A stretch of 64,000 nucleotides of DNA from Rhabdophis nuchalis (lineage: Eukaryota > Chordata > Lepidosauria > Squamata > Natricidae). A program made the position numbers and the translations under genes. This document shows positions 43,073-54,012 of the stretch, in pieces. The stretch's first letter is position 1, and every line of letters begins with the position of its first letter. The DNA lies in contig CM077643.1 in NCBI GenBank assembly GCA_039707465.1, forward strand, positions 247,594,919 to 247,658,918, read 5' to 3'. Below the pieces are notes generated by a model. That model had not been told where the DNA came from, ran no database searches, and saw only the letters and a program-made list of their open reading frames with translations.

Positions 43073-43311
43073 CAGTGCTGGTGAACCTTTTCAGCACTGA
43101 GTGCCCAAACTGAAACATGCGTGTGCCACAGCACCAGAGCACTGGCCAGTTGGTCTTCGTGCATGCTGCAGTGCCGAAAACCCAGAGACTAGGTGGCTGG
43201 TGCACATCTGGCACTCTGGCACATGCGAAGACCAGCTGGCTGGTGCACGTGCCCACCAAGAGGGCTCTACGTGCCACCTCTGGCACACATGCCATAGGTT
43301 CACCATCATGG
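43073..43311. mobile_element. 239-bp hAT MITE with perfect 8-bp TSD
   Basis: Termini CAGTGCTGGTGAACCTTTT and GGTTCACCATCATGG are inverted repeats. TTTTAGAG flanks both sides exactly (43065-43072, 43312-43319). Internal TGGCACNNNTGCC segments recur in both halves. Confidence 0.9.
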
Positions 43312-45277
43312 TTTTAGAGCAAGAGTGTTCAACCATGGCAACTTTAATTCTCCAGCCAGCCATTTGAAGTCCCCAAGTCGTAAAGTTGCCAAGGTCTATC
43401 TTAGAATAACTTTGAGGTTGCTCTAAAAAAGGACCACAATCTTAACTGACAACTGCTTCCGTCAAAAGTTTGACAGTTCCCTAACTCTCACCGAACCGTC
43501 TCTAAAGTGGCTGGCCAGCAAGTTTCCCCCCCTCCTTTTTAATGTTTTCCTTTTCTTTTTAAAAAAACCCTCTAATATCCTGATTGGAATCGATGCCTTC
43601 ATCAACGCCCGTGATAAGGAAAGCCTGAATGAATCTCTTCTTACCACATTGGTGCCGCTTTCCATAAGCACAAGCTTCAGATTTGCATGGAGAGAAACTA
43701 GAGCTGGGAAAAAACAGAGAGACTGAATCAGCACTAACATGAGCCACACCTTTCTCCCATCTCTATTGTTTGGAGGACAAAACAGGGAGTGAACATGCCT
43801 CTCTCTCCACCCTGTCTAGGTTCAGATGATACATTACATTGCCAAGGTTGAATCTGGAATTATCTGCCGGCAAATGTTTTGCCTTAACTTCATCACAATT
43901 TGACCTGCAGAATTGCATAATATACTAAGCCTATATTATGCTATACACCGTATTAAGCCTAACACAACCCTGAAAACATGCAGTAAACAATACCCTTCAT
44001 GTCAGGGTAAGAAAAGCTAAGCCTACTTAATGCTGATGTATTATGATGCAAATAAAGGAACATCTGGGGAGGGCTGGTATTAAAATTTGATGAACATACC
44101 CATAAATATGTTTTATTGCTCAAGAAATCTGCCAATCCATCTGTAGGATATTTGCATGCTTTATTGCCATAGATTATTATGGCAAGCACAACCGTGTTTC
44201 ATTTTCAGAGAAAAATCTGTTGCTGGGCTCGGTTTACAGGAACACACTCCTTATTCTCCTTTACATAATACAGCAAAGCCATTACTCAATAATTACTTCA
44301 TGCCACAGGCTAAATAATTCTCTTTCAAGACTGGATTTACTCCTGTGATATATATTTTTTTTTAACATGTCTCTGCTGGTCTGTGCTGTTCACCTTGACC
44401 ATCTTCCAGGGCAATGTTTTCTTCCCCAAGAATGCAAGGTATAACCTTGGTAATTCTGTGCTGGCAAGTATTAGCTAGAGCTCTTCCTGCTCCATTTCTG
44501 AACCCAGACAAGGTCTGCCCAAGTAAGTCACTGGCTGAAAGGGAGACAAACAATAGAGATTGAAAAACAAACTCAAACAGAAGAATTGAGTTGGGCTTTA
44601 CTGCCCTCTGGTGGTCATCTGTATGATCTGATGCAAGGTGTGGTGGTGAGAGTTGGGAGGGGGGCACAGGAGGAGATTTTTGTCGGTGGAAAATGAGCAG
44701 GTAATTACAGTACTTTATGGATCTGAAATAATAGCTCTCCTGAAGCTAAACTCACTTAAATCTTATTGAACAAATACAACAATACTTTTTTTCCCCTTGC
44801 ATACTCAGGAACTGGCTTGCTCTCAAGAGAAGCCGTCTAAAATGCACTTTCCAAAAACGTGTGTGCACGAACTGTTTGCATAGGGCGCTAAGCCAGGGTT
44901 ATTTCTAGCACGGTTTGCTAAGTAAGTCAGATTTTTGTTTTTACTTACTTTGTTTATATGCTCTCAATCCCATTAGATTCTGTGAATCTAAGCAGCTGGC
45001 TTGTATTATGCAATCACGCTGCAGGCAAAACTGTGGTTTTGTCTTTGGATTTGTCTTAAGATGCCAGATAGATGCAGCCCATGTGCCATTCACTGCTTCT
45101 TTGTCCAAGAAAATGAGTATCATCTGATACATGGAACACCAAATTGTGACTCATTCAGCATGCAGTCTCCATGTCCATTTTCCATGTAGACACAACATTT
45201 CGTCAGATGTTTTAACTTGCCTGTTTCTTTGACTATCCCATTAAAAAAAAAATTAGCCTGATGAAGTTTTGCACCCT
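43312..45277. other. No gene; minor foldback remnant
   Basis: A remnant of the foldback family lies at about 43325-43405 ('gttcaaccatggcaacttt ... aaagttgccaagg'). The rest is unique-looking, with no coding signal. Confidence 0.4.
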
Positions 45278-46101
45278 CAGGTAATCCTTGATTTACAAAT
45301 AGGCATTTAACAACCATTTGTCATTAGGAGAGTCTTGGAAGGGGTGCTTTATGGCGGGTAAAGCACTCCTAGCTGTTGTAAAACATCCCACTGCTTCTAC
45401 TCCACCCTCACACGATTACATCTTGGGTGCTTGGCAACCCATTTGCATTGAGTAGTCATGGCAAAGCACCTTGCGGTCATGTAATCATCATTTAAAATCT
45501 TCTCTGCCGGCTTCCCCAGAAAGTTAATGGGGAAGCCGGCAGGGAAGGTTGCAAGCCAAGGGGATGGAGGAGAGCCCTCAGCTGGCAGGCATAAAGCATT
45601 GACTGGCTGTGTCTGTAAGAAGCTGCAGAAAAATGGAAAAGTAAATTGTGTAAGCCCTGGAGCTGGCCAAGGATTCCTGCAAACTGCTGGGTGCAGATGG
45701 GGAGAAGGCCAAAGGCCACCCTCAGACCTAAGCAGTTTCATGTGTGCCGCTAGGCCCTGGACCTGGTTGAAGACTCCCAGGCATTGCTGGGTGGCTGGGT
45801 GGGAAGAACATTTAGCTGGTAACTCCTGGAGCCAGCCAACGCTTCCTGGCCTACAGCAGAGACCCATGTACCAGTAGAATCCAAGGCCTCTCTTGGCCTC
45901 CCCCTTTCCCCAAGGCACCCTTGGACTCTGCTTAATGGTCTTCATGGATGTTAACAACCACAATTGGATTGTAGTGGTGGAGGATTGTGGTGGCAGAGTG
46001 AAGCAGCTGTTATGTGGACAGTCACCAGACCTCTTGCTGACAACTTTACACAATGACCAAAATTCAGGTCCCGATTGTGGTCAATTACTTCCTGTAGTAA
46101 A
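45278..46101. mobile_element. Long TIR element ('AGGTAATCCTTG' family), ~820 bp
   Basis: The left end AGGTAATCCTTGATTTACAA faces a decayed right end GGTCAATTACTTCCTG. A perfect 36-base hairpin (CTGCCGGCTTCCCC... / ...GGGGAAGCCGGCAG) lies at 45507-45542. Terminal similarity joins it to the 12.51- and 16.07-kb elements, but the interior is different. The 218-codon minus-strand frame has no recognisable domain and is treated as chance. Confidence 0.55.
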
Positions 46102-46596
46102 GGCAATGCTCAGTTGTATTTTTACAATCTAGCTTCAAACTATTCCAATTTCACCAATAACTTGCATTTCTGGGAGGGCTTTACTCAGTAGCAGAACATC
46201 TGCTTTGCAAGAAGGAAAATTTAAATATGGTCTTTCCTGTCTCCTGGTAAGGCTATGGGGAAAAAAGGAACCAGCCATTAATCTTGGGCTACATGGGACT
46301 CTATATGCAAGAGGCATAAAACAAGTGATTCTATTTACTTATCAGCACACACACAAAAGATATGGTTAAAACTTCTAATTTCAGTAGCAACTATATACTC
46401 AGCTGTGGCCTGATTAAGGTGTAATGTAGAGCTGGTAATTTCAAGAGAAATCCTTTAGCAAGTCCTTATCTGAGATTGGTTCCTGTTCTTTTGTTTGGAA
46501 TCTTAAGAGGCATTGAGAAACTTGTGATAGAAAGTTTTCCAGCATTGAGATATGAGGGATAATTTTGAAATTACAACTGAACACAGAAAACATAAA
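46102..46596. other. No gene recognised
   Basis: Unremarkable sequence. Confidence 0.4.
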
Positions 46597-46890
46597 AACA
46601 GAGTTGGGAGGAACCTTGGAAGTCTTCTAGTCCAACCCCCATGTTCAGGCATGAGTCCCTGTATCAGTGGTTCTCAACCTGTGGGTCAGGAGCCCTTTGG
46701 GGGTCGAACGACCCTTTCACAGGGGTTGCCTAAGACCATCGGAAAACACATATTTTCGATGGTCTTAGGAACCGAGACACCAATTTTATGGTTGGGGGTC
46801 ACCACAACATGAGGAACTGTATTAAAGTGTTGTGGCATTGGGAAGGTTGAGAACCACTGCCCTGTATCATTCTGGACTCATCATAATGAC
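46597..46890 (-). mobile_element. CR1 LINE 3' fragment split by a SPIN element
   Basis: 'cagagttgggaggaaccttgg', 'agtcttctagtccaaccccc' is the CR1 3' end in reverse; the upstream codons resume at 46868 after the insertion. Confidence 0.75.
46665..46859. mobile_element. SPIN-family (SPACE INVADERS) hAT MITE, 195 bp, perfect TSD
   Basis: Termini CAGTGGTTCTCAACCTGTGG and GGAAGGTTGAGAACCACTG are inverted repeats. CCCTGTAT flanks both sides exactly (46657-46664, 46860-46867). The subterminal segments GGGGGTCGAACGACCCTTTC, GCCTAAGACCATCGGAAAAC and TTTTATGGTTGGGGGTCACC match SPIN ends as I remember them from tetrapod genomes. Several changes from that consensus are CpG-to-TpG/CpA transitions (e.g. 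ACCACTG for ACCGCTG), so the copy has decayed for some time. No transposase is present. Confidence 0.88.
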
Positions 46891-46930
46891 CAAGCTTAGA
46901 GATGTGCCCTGACACTAATTGGATAACCCT

Positions 46931-48015
46931 CCTTACAATTAGCTTGACTGAATTCATCTGGGTCGTTATCTTATTATTTATTTCTACATTAACCACTTAC
47001 AGTATTTGGTGTCGTCATCCCCCCAAAAAGTTGATTACCAATCTGTAGATAGCTGCTCAAATAAAATATTCCTGTATAGGTTTTGCATAACTAAGCCAAG
47101 AACATCTGTAACACAGCTTTCCCCTTTTTGTTGGAAAGCTGACACTTATTTTATTCCTTTCTTTTCTGTCTCTCTCTCTTTTTTTAGTTGTTGGTCTGAT
47201 TTGTTGAATAATTATTATTTTTAGAGAATTGCAACCAAATCCCCGCCACCCTCCTTTGAAGGATGTCACTTGGAGATCTTAATTCACAGATATCTATGCT
47301 AGTTTAGGTATTTCTGGCCATTTTATCCTTCACAGGACTATCAAATATTGAATCCTGTAGAAATCTTATTCAAAATGTTAGCATGAATGGAAATGTTCCT
47401 TTTTTCCCCCTAGACATTTAAATGGAAAGCATAAATAAAATGCTTATTAGCCAGCATATGGAGAAAAAAGAGGCAAATAAATTTTAAAAATGTTCTTAGA
47501 AGATTACCACATGACACCATTACCTGGTTTGTGGAGATTTTAAGCTCGGGTCTTTGTGTAAAGGGACTTTTTAATGTTTATTAAAAGTCTGGAATATTTT
47601 CTACTGAATTTGAAAAAAAGATCATGTTTTAGAAAGTGTATTGTTTTATTCTTGAGATCATGCACTTTGTCAATGGTTACTAAAATATAGTTGAAATTTG
47701 GCTGCCAAAGGGATATGCATGTATGCTTGTGCACACAGGCACACACACACACACCTGAACACCCTAAAAAACTACCCTGCTGGGACTACCTATATTCTTA
47801 GATGCTACCTTAATAATTCCTCCAGTTTTAGACTGTGAATCTAATTGTAGATATAATATAACAAATACAAATACAAAAACTTGCTACACGAATACACTAC
47901 AACACCCCAAGTTCAATGTGTTTGAAGTCCAACACCAGCTAAAGAACTGGTAGCTGTGATTGCACATTGTTGTCTGTTAACATTATCCTGTGACAATTTA
48001 TTTAACGCTGTCAAA
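46931..48015. other. No gene recognised
   Basis: A/T-rich; a short (CA)n near 47740. Confidence 0.4.
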
Positions 48016-48230
48016 CAGTAATGGTTTTCTCTTATCTTCGTTACTGGCTTGGAACTGGGAGCACATGCGTGCACAGCACTTCTGCACATGTGCAGAACCT
48101 TCTGCACGCACGCAGAACATTCCGAACATGTGCAGAGTGTCTGTGATGATGTCTGGGGTGGGCGGAGCTTCCCACCACTGCCGCTACCAGTTCGCCTGAA
48201 CTGGAATGAACCGGCAGAATACCACCTCTG
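48016..48230. mobile_element. 215-bp hAT-like MITE with perfect 8-bp TSD
   Basis: CTGTCAAA flanks both sides exactly (48008-48015, 48231-48238). The right end GGCAGAATACCACCTCTG belongs to the 56.66-kb family; the left end CAGTAATGGTTTTC is degenerate. The interior contains three direct copies of CTGCACATGTGCAGAAC-like units. Confidence 0.8.
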
Positions 48231-49275
48231 CTGTCAAACAACAACATCTGTCTATCCCAAGTCCTTGGAAAGGACTCAACGGGTGAATAAAAATGCCAGA
48301 TCCAAATGCCAAAGCACTTGGTTAATGGCATGACCAACCATACAACAGCAACAATAGCAACAACAACAACAATAATATACGTAGCTTTTCTGAAGATTGC
48401 TTAACTGAACTGAACTGATATGAAGATATAGCTCTTGGCTTGGATGACTACTCTGAGTAACATAAGAGGTATACTGATTGTTTTCTTTATCAGTTATTGG
48501 AGGTTTGAATGGTGGTTTTTACAATAGTTTTTTCCTATTTTAATAAAGCTTATATAATTTTGAAGTAAAGATTCTTCTGAATGGACAAGAGTTTGCACTA
48601 GCTCATTAAATGTTGATGGCAACTTTTTGACAGCAATCTAGACATGGAGACTTATAAATAATACTCACTTGATTGTCAATCTTGCACAACCTTGTTTCAT
48701 AAAAGGGGAGCAAATCTCAGATAACATTAGCTTAATAATGGATCCTTTATTGAATATTCACGAAGGTATGATCATGGTATTCTCCTCGTATGTGCAAAAG
48801 GCCTATATGATATGGCACGTTCACTTCGGCCTCACCAGTAAAATATCTATCTATCCATACAAATTATCCTTCAGCTAATTGGGTCTTTTAACAGACATTT
48901 TATTTTCACCTTGATTTTATGTTTAGGCTGGCACTGAACTAATGTTTTAATCATTCCCCTGGGTTATATATACCAAAAGTTAATCTAGTAACGCCTACAG
49001 TAGCATGCCAGTTAGCAATACTTCCTAGGCCAATGCCGCAAAAGCAAAAAGTGTTGCCTAGCAACAACTGTGTTAAACTCTTTTTCGCCCCCATGTCAGA
49101 GAAACAACTTTTGAAATATTGTGGCTCAGCTTGACAACGCCCTCCGTGGCCTTCCTCTCTCTTTGCCCTTTCTATTGTAGCTATTTCAATGTACCACACT
49201 TAGACTACTGAATTCCGATTAAGGAGACACAGAGTTGAGTCTAACCCCATCCTTGGAAACACACTAGATGAGTTT
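48231..49275. other. No gene recognised
   Basis: Contains a short (CAACAA)n near 48350. No coding signal. Confidence 0.4.
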
Positions 49276-49475
49276 AAATCTAAGGGGTCCTTGGTGCTCT
49301 CTGAGCCTGGTTGTTTTCTTGAAGACATTTCATTACCCAAACTAGATAACATCATCAGAGACCAGCAACTGAAGATGTTACCTAATTTGGGTAATGAAAC
49401 CAAGCTCATAGAACGCCAAAGAACCTCTCATTTCAATCCTGAGCTACAAATATTCTCATTTATTGGGACTTTAGA
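49276..49475. repeat. Head-to-head repeat pair with hammerhead-like cores
   Basis: On the minus strand: CTGATGA (49352-49358), TTATC (49345-49349), GGTAA (within 49333-49337), GAAAT (49327-49331). On the plus strand: CTGAAGA (49369-49375), TTACC (49378-49382), GGTAA (49390-49394), GAAAC (49396-49400). The two units point in opposite directions. The flank 'ccaagctcatagaacgccaaag' is a phrase I associate with a widespread sauropsid repeat. A Penelope-like origin is inferred. Confidence 0.55.
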
Positions 49476-49576
49476 TCTTTCACCATCTCTTAATTCAACG
49501 GCTTTCAATTCAGCCATATGTGTCCCGGGGACAATGTCATTCCAAATACTTGGTTTCTATATTATAAGAACAGTTA

Positions 49577-49986
49577 CCATATTTTTCAGAGTATAAGATG
49601 CACCGGAGTATAAGACGCACCTTAGTTTTTGGGGAGTAAAATAGGAGAAAAGAATTCTGCCTACCAGGTATTTATCTGGCTAGCATCCTTAGTCTGGTCA
49701 GCTTCAGCACATAGGTTTGCTGGTTTTTAGCGTGCGCACACACGCTTTTTATCCCCTGGTTTGGGGATAAAAAACAGCTTCTAAAGCACAGCTGATTGTT
49801 GGAGAGTGAAGCAATGAGAAAAGCAGGCAAAGCATGGAAGATCACGGAAGATCACTTAACTTGTTAGCGCCTCATTTGGGCTGAAAAAAGCTGTGAAAAA
49901 GCTACATTCAGAGTATAAGGCACACCAAAAAATTTAGCTTCTTTTGAGGGGGGGAGAGTGCATCTTATACTCTGAAAAATACAGTA
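49577..49986. mobile_element. 410-bp TIR element, 'TATAAG' family
   Basis: CATATTTTTCAGAGTATAAG continues into ATGCACC, and the right end GTGCATCTTATACTCTGAAA continues as AATACAG; the inverted repeats are about 27 bases. 'gagtataagacgcacc' is repeated subterminally on the left and 'gagtataaggcacacc' on the right. TA flanks the ends. Non-autonomous. Confidence 0.8.
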
Positions 49987-51044
49987 TGTGATACAGCTTA
50001 GGTTAATAAAGAAGAGCAGATGATAAAGTACCTCTGTGACATACCCCATAGTTACTGTGAGCCGGAAGAAAAGGTACTTTGCTAGCTAAGGAGGAGGCCA
50101 TGAGCAAAAAACCAAAACACAAGAAAGACTGAGAATCTCTGTCTTAACCCAAACTATCTTACCAAATTATTAATGTGGGAAAAATGATCTTCAATCCAGG
50201 AAGAAAGGATAGATATAAATCAGATAAATACAGTGCATCTCTTTTAGCCACCCTGTTTCCTAGCAGGCCTTAAAGAGGATTCTTTCCCCTAAGACTCAAA
50301 GCTACACAAATAAAGACATGACTAGCCAACATGTTTCTTTGTGTGAGATGGTTTTAGAGGAGGTAGAGCAGGATAAACAGCTCATGGCATTCCAGATGTT
50401 GCACTCCCAGCCCTCAGCCTTTCTGCAGAAGATTATAACAGTGCTGAGGTTCTTTGTTCGCTCCAAATGTCCCTGCCATCCTCAACCATAAAATCTGATT
50501 AAGTCTTCTTTGACGCATTCTTTTCTCCCTAGCTAAAACAATCTAGTTAAGCCCAGGTCCCCATCCCCCACTTCTAGTGGTTAGGCCTTTTGTCTGGTGA
50601 GGTCTAATGACTTCATTTCCCCCACAACTCTCCAACTTGTTCTACAGCTTTCTGAACCTTTGGCTTCATTTCCATGGAATGCATTCATTATGCAGATAAG
50701 AATGTGAAGATTTATATTGATCGTTCTGCTCTGCCTTCCCTCCCGCTGGGTCATTTCTTGAAATGCAAGAGAAAAATCCGGTCCTGATACATTTTTAAAA
50801 AATAAAAATCTCAACTTTGCCCACACATAATTCAGAACGTATGATGCAAAGCTTCTGGATGGTGATATTTCAGCATCTGTAGTTGTCTTCAGGCCAGACT
50901 GCCATGGTTCTGGAAGAATTTGCTCTGAATGGCAGGCAAGCACATCAGAGAGAAAGACTTGGAGTAACCAACAGTATTTTTCTTGGGATATCTTTAAAAA
51001 TTTGACCCCCCCCCAGTCCATTCATACAATTGTAGTCTAAAAAA
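49987..51044. other. No gene recognised
   Basis: No supported feature. Confidence 0.4.
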
Positions 51045-51225
51045 ACATGAAGAATGGTTACAGGAGTTGGGCATGGCTAGTGAAGAGAAGGACCAGACGA
51101 GATATGATAGCAGTCTTCCAATATTTGAGGGACTGCCACAGAGAGGAAGGAGTCAAGTTATTTTCCAAATCATCTGAAGGCCAAAAAAGGAATGGATGGA
51201 AACTGAACAAGGAGAGATTTAACCT

Positions 51226-51870
51226 GCTGCTGTGGCCTAGAGGTGGATCTCTCGCTTCACAATCAGGAGGTTGTGAGTTCAATCCTAGGTAGAGGCAGAT
51301 GTAAGATCTCCTGCTTGGGCAGGGGGTTGGACTAGATAATAATAATAATAATAATAATAATTTAATACTTATAGACCGCACCCTCTCCCCACAGGGACTC
51401 GGGGCGGTGCACAGGAAGAATAAAAACAATGACTATATACAACATTTCATATTAAAAATAGATTAAACAGTACCTGTGCTAAAATACCCGTTAAAACTAA
51501 CTAAACTAAAAATTCCCCAATAAACTCAAAAACAGAGGAATAACTATCCCAGGCCGGCAAGGCAGAAGAAGTGTGTTTTTAGTTTAAGACGGAAGGAGCG
51601 GAGGTCCGTGGTGGTCCTAATGTCGGGGGGGAGGTCGTTCCAGAAGGCTGGGCCCGCCACAGAGAGAGCCCTTCCCCTGGGTGTCGCCCGCTGACAGAGT
51701 CTAGTGGACGGCACCCGGAGAAGTCCCTCTCTGTGGGAGCGAATCGGCCGTGAGGATGTATGAGGCAGGATCCGATCCCGCAGATAGTTAGGTCCCGAGC
51801 CATGGAGCGCTTTAAAGATGATAATTAATACCTTGCATGACCTGCAAGGTAGGTTCCTTCCTACTCTTGT
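51226..51870 (+). mobile_element. tRNA-derived SINE nested in CR1, itself split by L2
   Basis: The head CTGTGGCCTAGAGGTGGATC (A box) and GTGAGTTCAATCCTAGG (B box) lead into 'gggcagggggttggactagat', a CR1-like 3' end. It resumes after the L2 as 'tgacctgcaaggt...tcctactc'. TTAACCTG-like sequence borders it on both sides. Confidence 0.7.
51355..51833 (-). mobile_element. L2 LINE 3' fragment, subfamily A
   Basis: The minus-strand frame encodes the last ~95 residues of L2 ORF2 (FKALHGSGPNYLRDRILPHT..., TRLCQRATPRGRALS, FWNDLPPDIRTTTDLRS, ending CLAGLG). The 3' UTR ends near an (ATA)n run at 51339-51360. It is the youngest layer of a three-level nest. Confidence 0.88.
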
Positions 51871-52100
51871 TAATCTGTTAACCTGGAAATAAGGAGAAAT
51901 TTGCTGACAATAAGAACAATCAACCAATGGAACAGAAATTGCCTTTGGAAGCTGTGGGAGCTTCATCACTTGAGACTTTCAAAAAAAGATTGGACTGCCA
52001 TTTGTCAGAAATAGTGCAGGGTGTCTTGCTTGGACGGCAGGGGGTGGGTTGGACTAGATGAACTAGAAGGTCCCTTCCAACCCTAATAATTGGTGTGTGA

Positions 52101-52480
52101 ATAAGTTTCAGCATCTTGGTTATTGGCTTTTACTCTATTTATCCAAAAACGTAAGTCTCTTCATTTAAGATGATCCCACTCACTAGTAATAAAGGAAAAT
52201 TGGACCAACCACCACCACCTCATCCCCCATGCCAAAGGTGTATATACCTCTTTTATTACATTCTCAGCAAATCAAGGGCAATGCTATTTTACCTTTGTGT
52301 GAGCATGTTCAAACTTCAACATTACTTTCAGGGACACTTTACCTTTCTTTATCCTCCTGATGACACTAATCTAGACGATATACATCATAAATTGTCCCTA
52401 TAACAAAGTTGTTCATGTGTATTCCAAAATAAGACCCGCTGGATTCCAGGAAGCTTACTCCCAAATATGTGCATGGGATT
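52101..52480. other. No gene recognised
   Basis: Ends with the 13-base target duplicated around the following LINE. Confidence 0.4.
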
Positions 52481-53999
52481 CATGCCCCTAGACTAACTGA
52501 CTATAGGTGCCCGCTTTTGCTTTATGCCGATGACGTGGCGATCCTTTCTTTCTCCCAGGTGGGCTTGCTTAGGGCCCTTAAAATTCTATCCAACTCTTGT
52601 AGCAACAACCATTTGTATATTAACCATTCTAAGTCCAAGATTACGATCTTTTCAAGAAGCAGGAAACTCTATCAATGGAACTTGACGGCATACCAGTGGA
52701 ACAGGTCCACAGATTTCAATATCTAGGCATTTCCCCCCAATCCAATACCAAATGGCTTGCACAGGTCAAGTCCCTTCGCAACAAGGCCAAGATCTCCTTG
52801 CATGCTCTCCTGCATTTTTTCTACTCGGAGGGAGCCCATCAGATTCCCTCAGTATTAAAAGTATATAGGGCAAAGGTGAGAGCTGCCATTACATATGGCG
52901 CTCCCCTTTCAGTTCCAGCAAATATTTCCCGTTTCAAGTCTGTTCAAAGCCAGTTCTTACATCATTTAATGGGAGTCCCCCCGTGTGTGAGTAATGCTGA
53001 AATCCGCCTGGAATTGGGCATACCATCGCTCGATACTGTTGTGTGGAAACACGCAATTGGCTACTGGCTGGCCCTGTGGGCCAGACTTCCAGACTATTAT
53101 TTAGGACAGTGCTTATGGCGGGACGACTTCCACAGCTCCTGGGCCCGCAATATCCATGCCAAACTTATGAAGATAGGCATCTCCCCCATTGAAGACTTTA
53201 TACTTGGCCCTGATGCTTCTAAATCGTTGATATCCCAACGTCTGGATGATGCTGAAAGACAACAGAATTTGGCACTTGGTGCAGGAATTTGTTCCCCATT
53301 TTCTCTTGGTATTACTCTCCTGATGCACCCCTCTAAATATCTTTCTGAGCTATCCTTCATTAAATACAGGCTGGCATTTCTAAAGGCACGCTTTAATGTG
53401 ATCCCCTCAAATGCCCTAGGTAGCAGACTTTCGGGGGGTGTAAAGCCCACCCATTGTTCATGTGATGGCCGATCCCCGGAATCATTAGTTCACATTGTAT
53501 TTACATGCCCCTACTACCCGGAGGAAAGACTACAACTTATTTCCCCCATCTGCCAAAGATTTCCTGGACTAACCGGAAATCTTAGTCTTTGTCTTTTACT
53601 CCAGGACAGTGACTCTAAGATCATACTAAATTTTTTTGCTGCAGTCCTGGCATATATGAACCGTGGGAAGAGTCGGGCTGGCCCCACTGGCTGAGGCCAA
53701 TCATACTGACTGTTTGCAGTGTACCACTTGGTGGTTGCATAAGGTGCCGATACGCAGATGCCACGTAAAATCTTATATAGTATCTACCATTTATGCACAA
53801 ATTTAACTGACCATAGTCCTCAAAGCATAGCTTTAAATTTCCACAACGGATAGATGCTATGGTCGACAGAATGGTCTTTATCATCTATTTTGCCTATTGC
53901 CCCCCACTTTTCAATGGGGCTCGGCTGTATATTTCTGTATGATTTGTTTGTCTAGATCTCTGGTCCATGACCGCAATAAAGTGAATATGTGTGTGTGTG
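52481..53999 (+). pseudogene. 5'-truncated LINE (clade uncertain) with 13-bp TSD
   Basis: TGTGCATGGGATT is repeated exactly at 52468-52480 and 54000-54012. The frame opens inside a reverse transcriptase palm: LLYADDVAILSFSQ at about 52517-52560, then the thumb and a long C-terminal domain in the 52675-53694 frame (a frameshift lies near 52675-52720). The C-terminus has a HCSCDGRSPESLVHIVFTC zinc-binding-like motif (C-x-C, H, C). The element ends AATAAAGTGAA and (TG)n. The YADDVAILS and cysteine-rich tail differ from both CR1 and L2 here. R4/RTEX-like or another clade is possible; I cannot decide without comparison. Confidence 0.8.
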
Positions 54000-54012
54000 T
54001 GTGCATGGGATT

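Larger units (their letters stand above)
51045..52094 (+). pseudogene. CR1 LINE 3' part, interrupted by a SINE and an L2
   Basis: 51047-51225 encodes RRTRRDMIAVFQYLRDCHRE and GVKLFSKS..., then 51870-52030 continues the same ORF end (NNQPMEQKLPLEAVG..., LETFKKRLDCHLSE). The 3' UTR end 'gaaggtcccttccaacc' is at ~52080. The interruption is a SINE (51228-51870) that was itself hit by an L2. Confidence 0.85.

Noticed and set aside
45397..46053. 218-codon minus-strand frame
   Set aside because: It sits inside a TIR element, has no recognisable domain and no start context of note.
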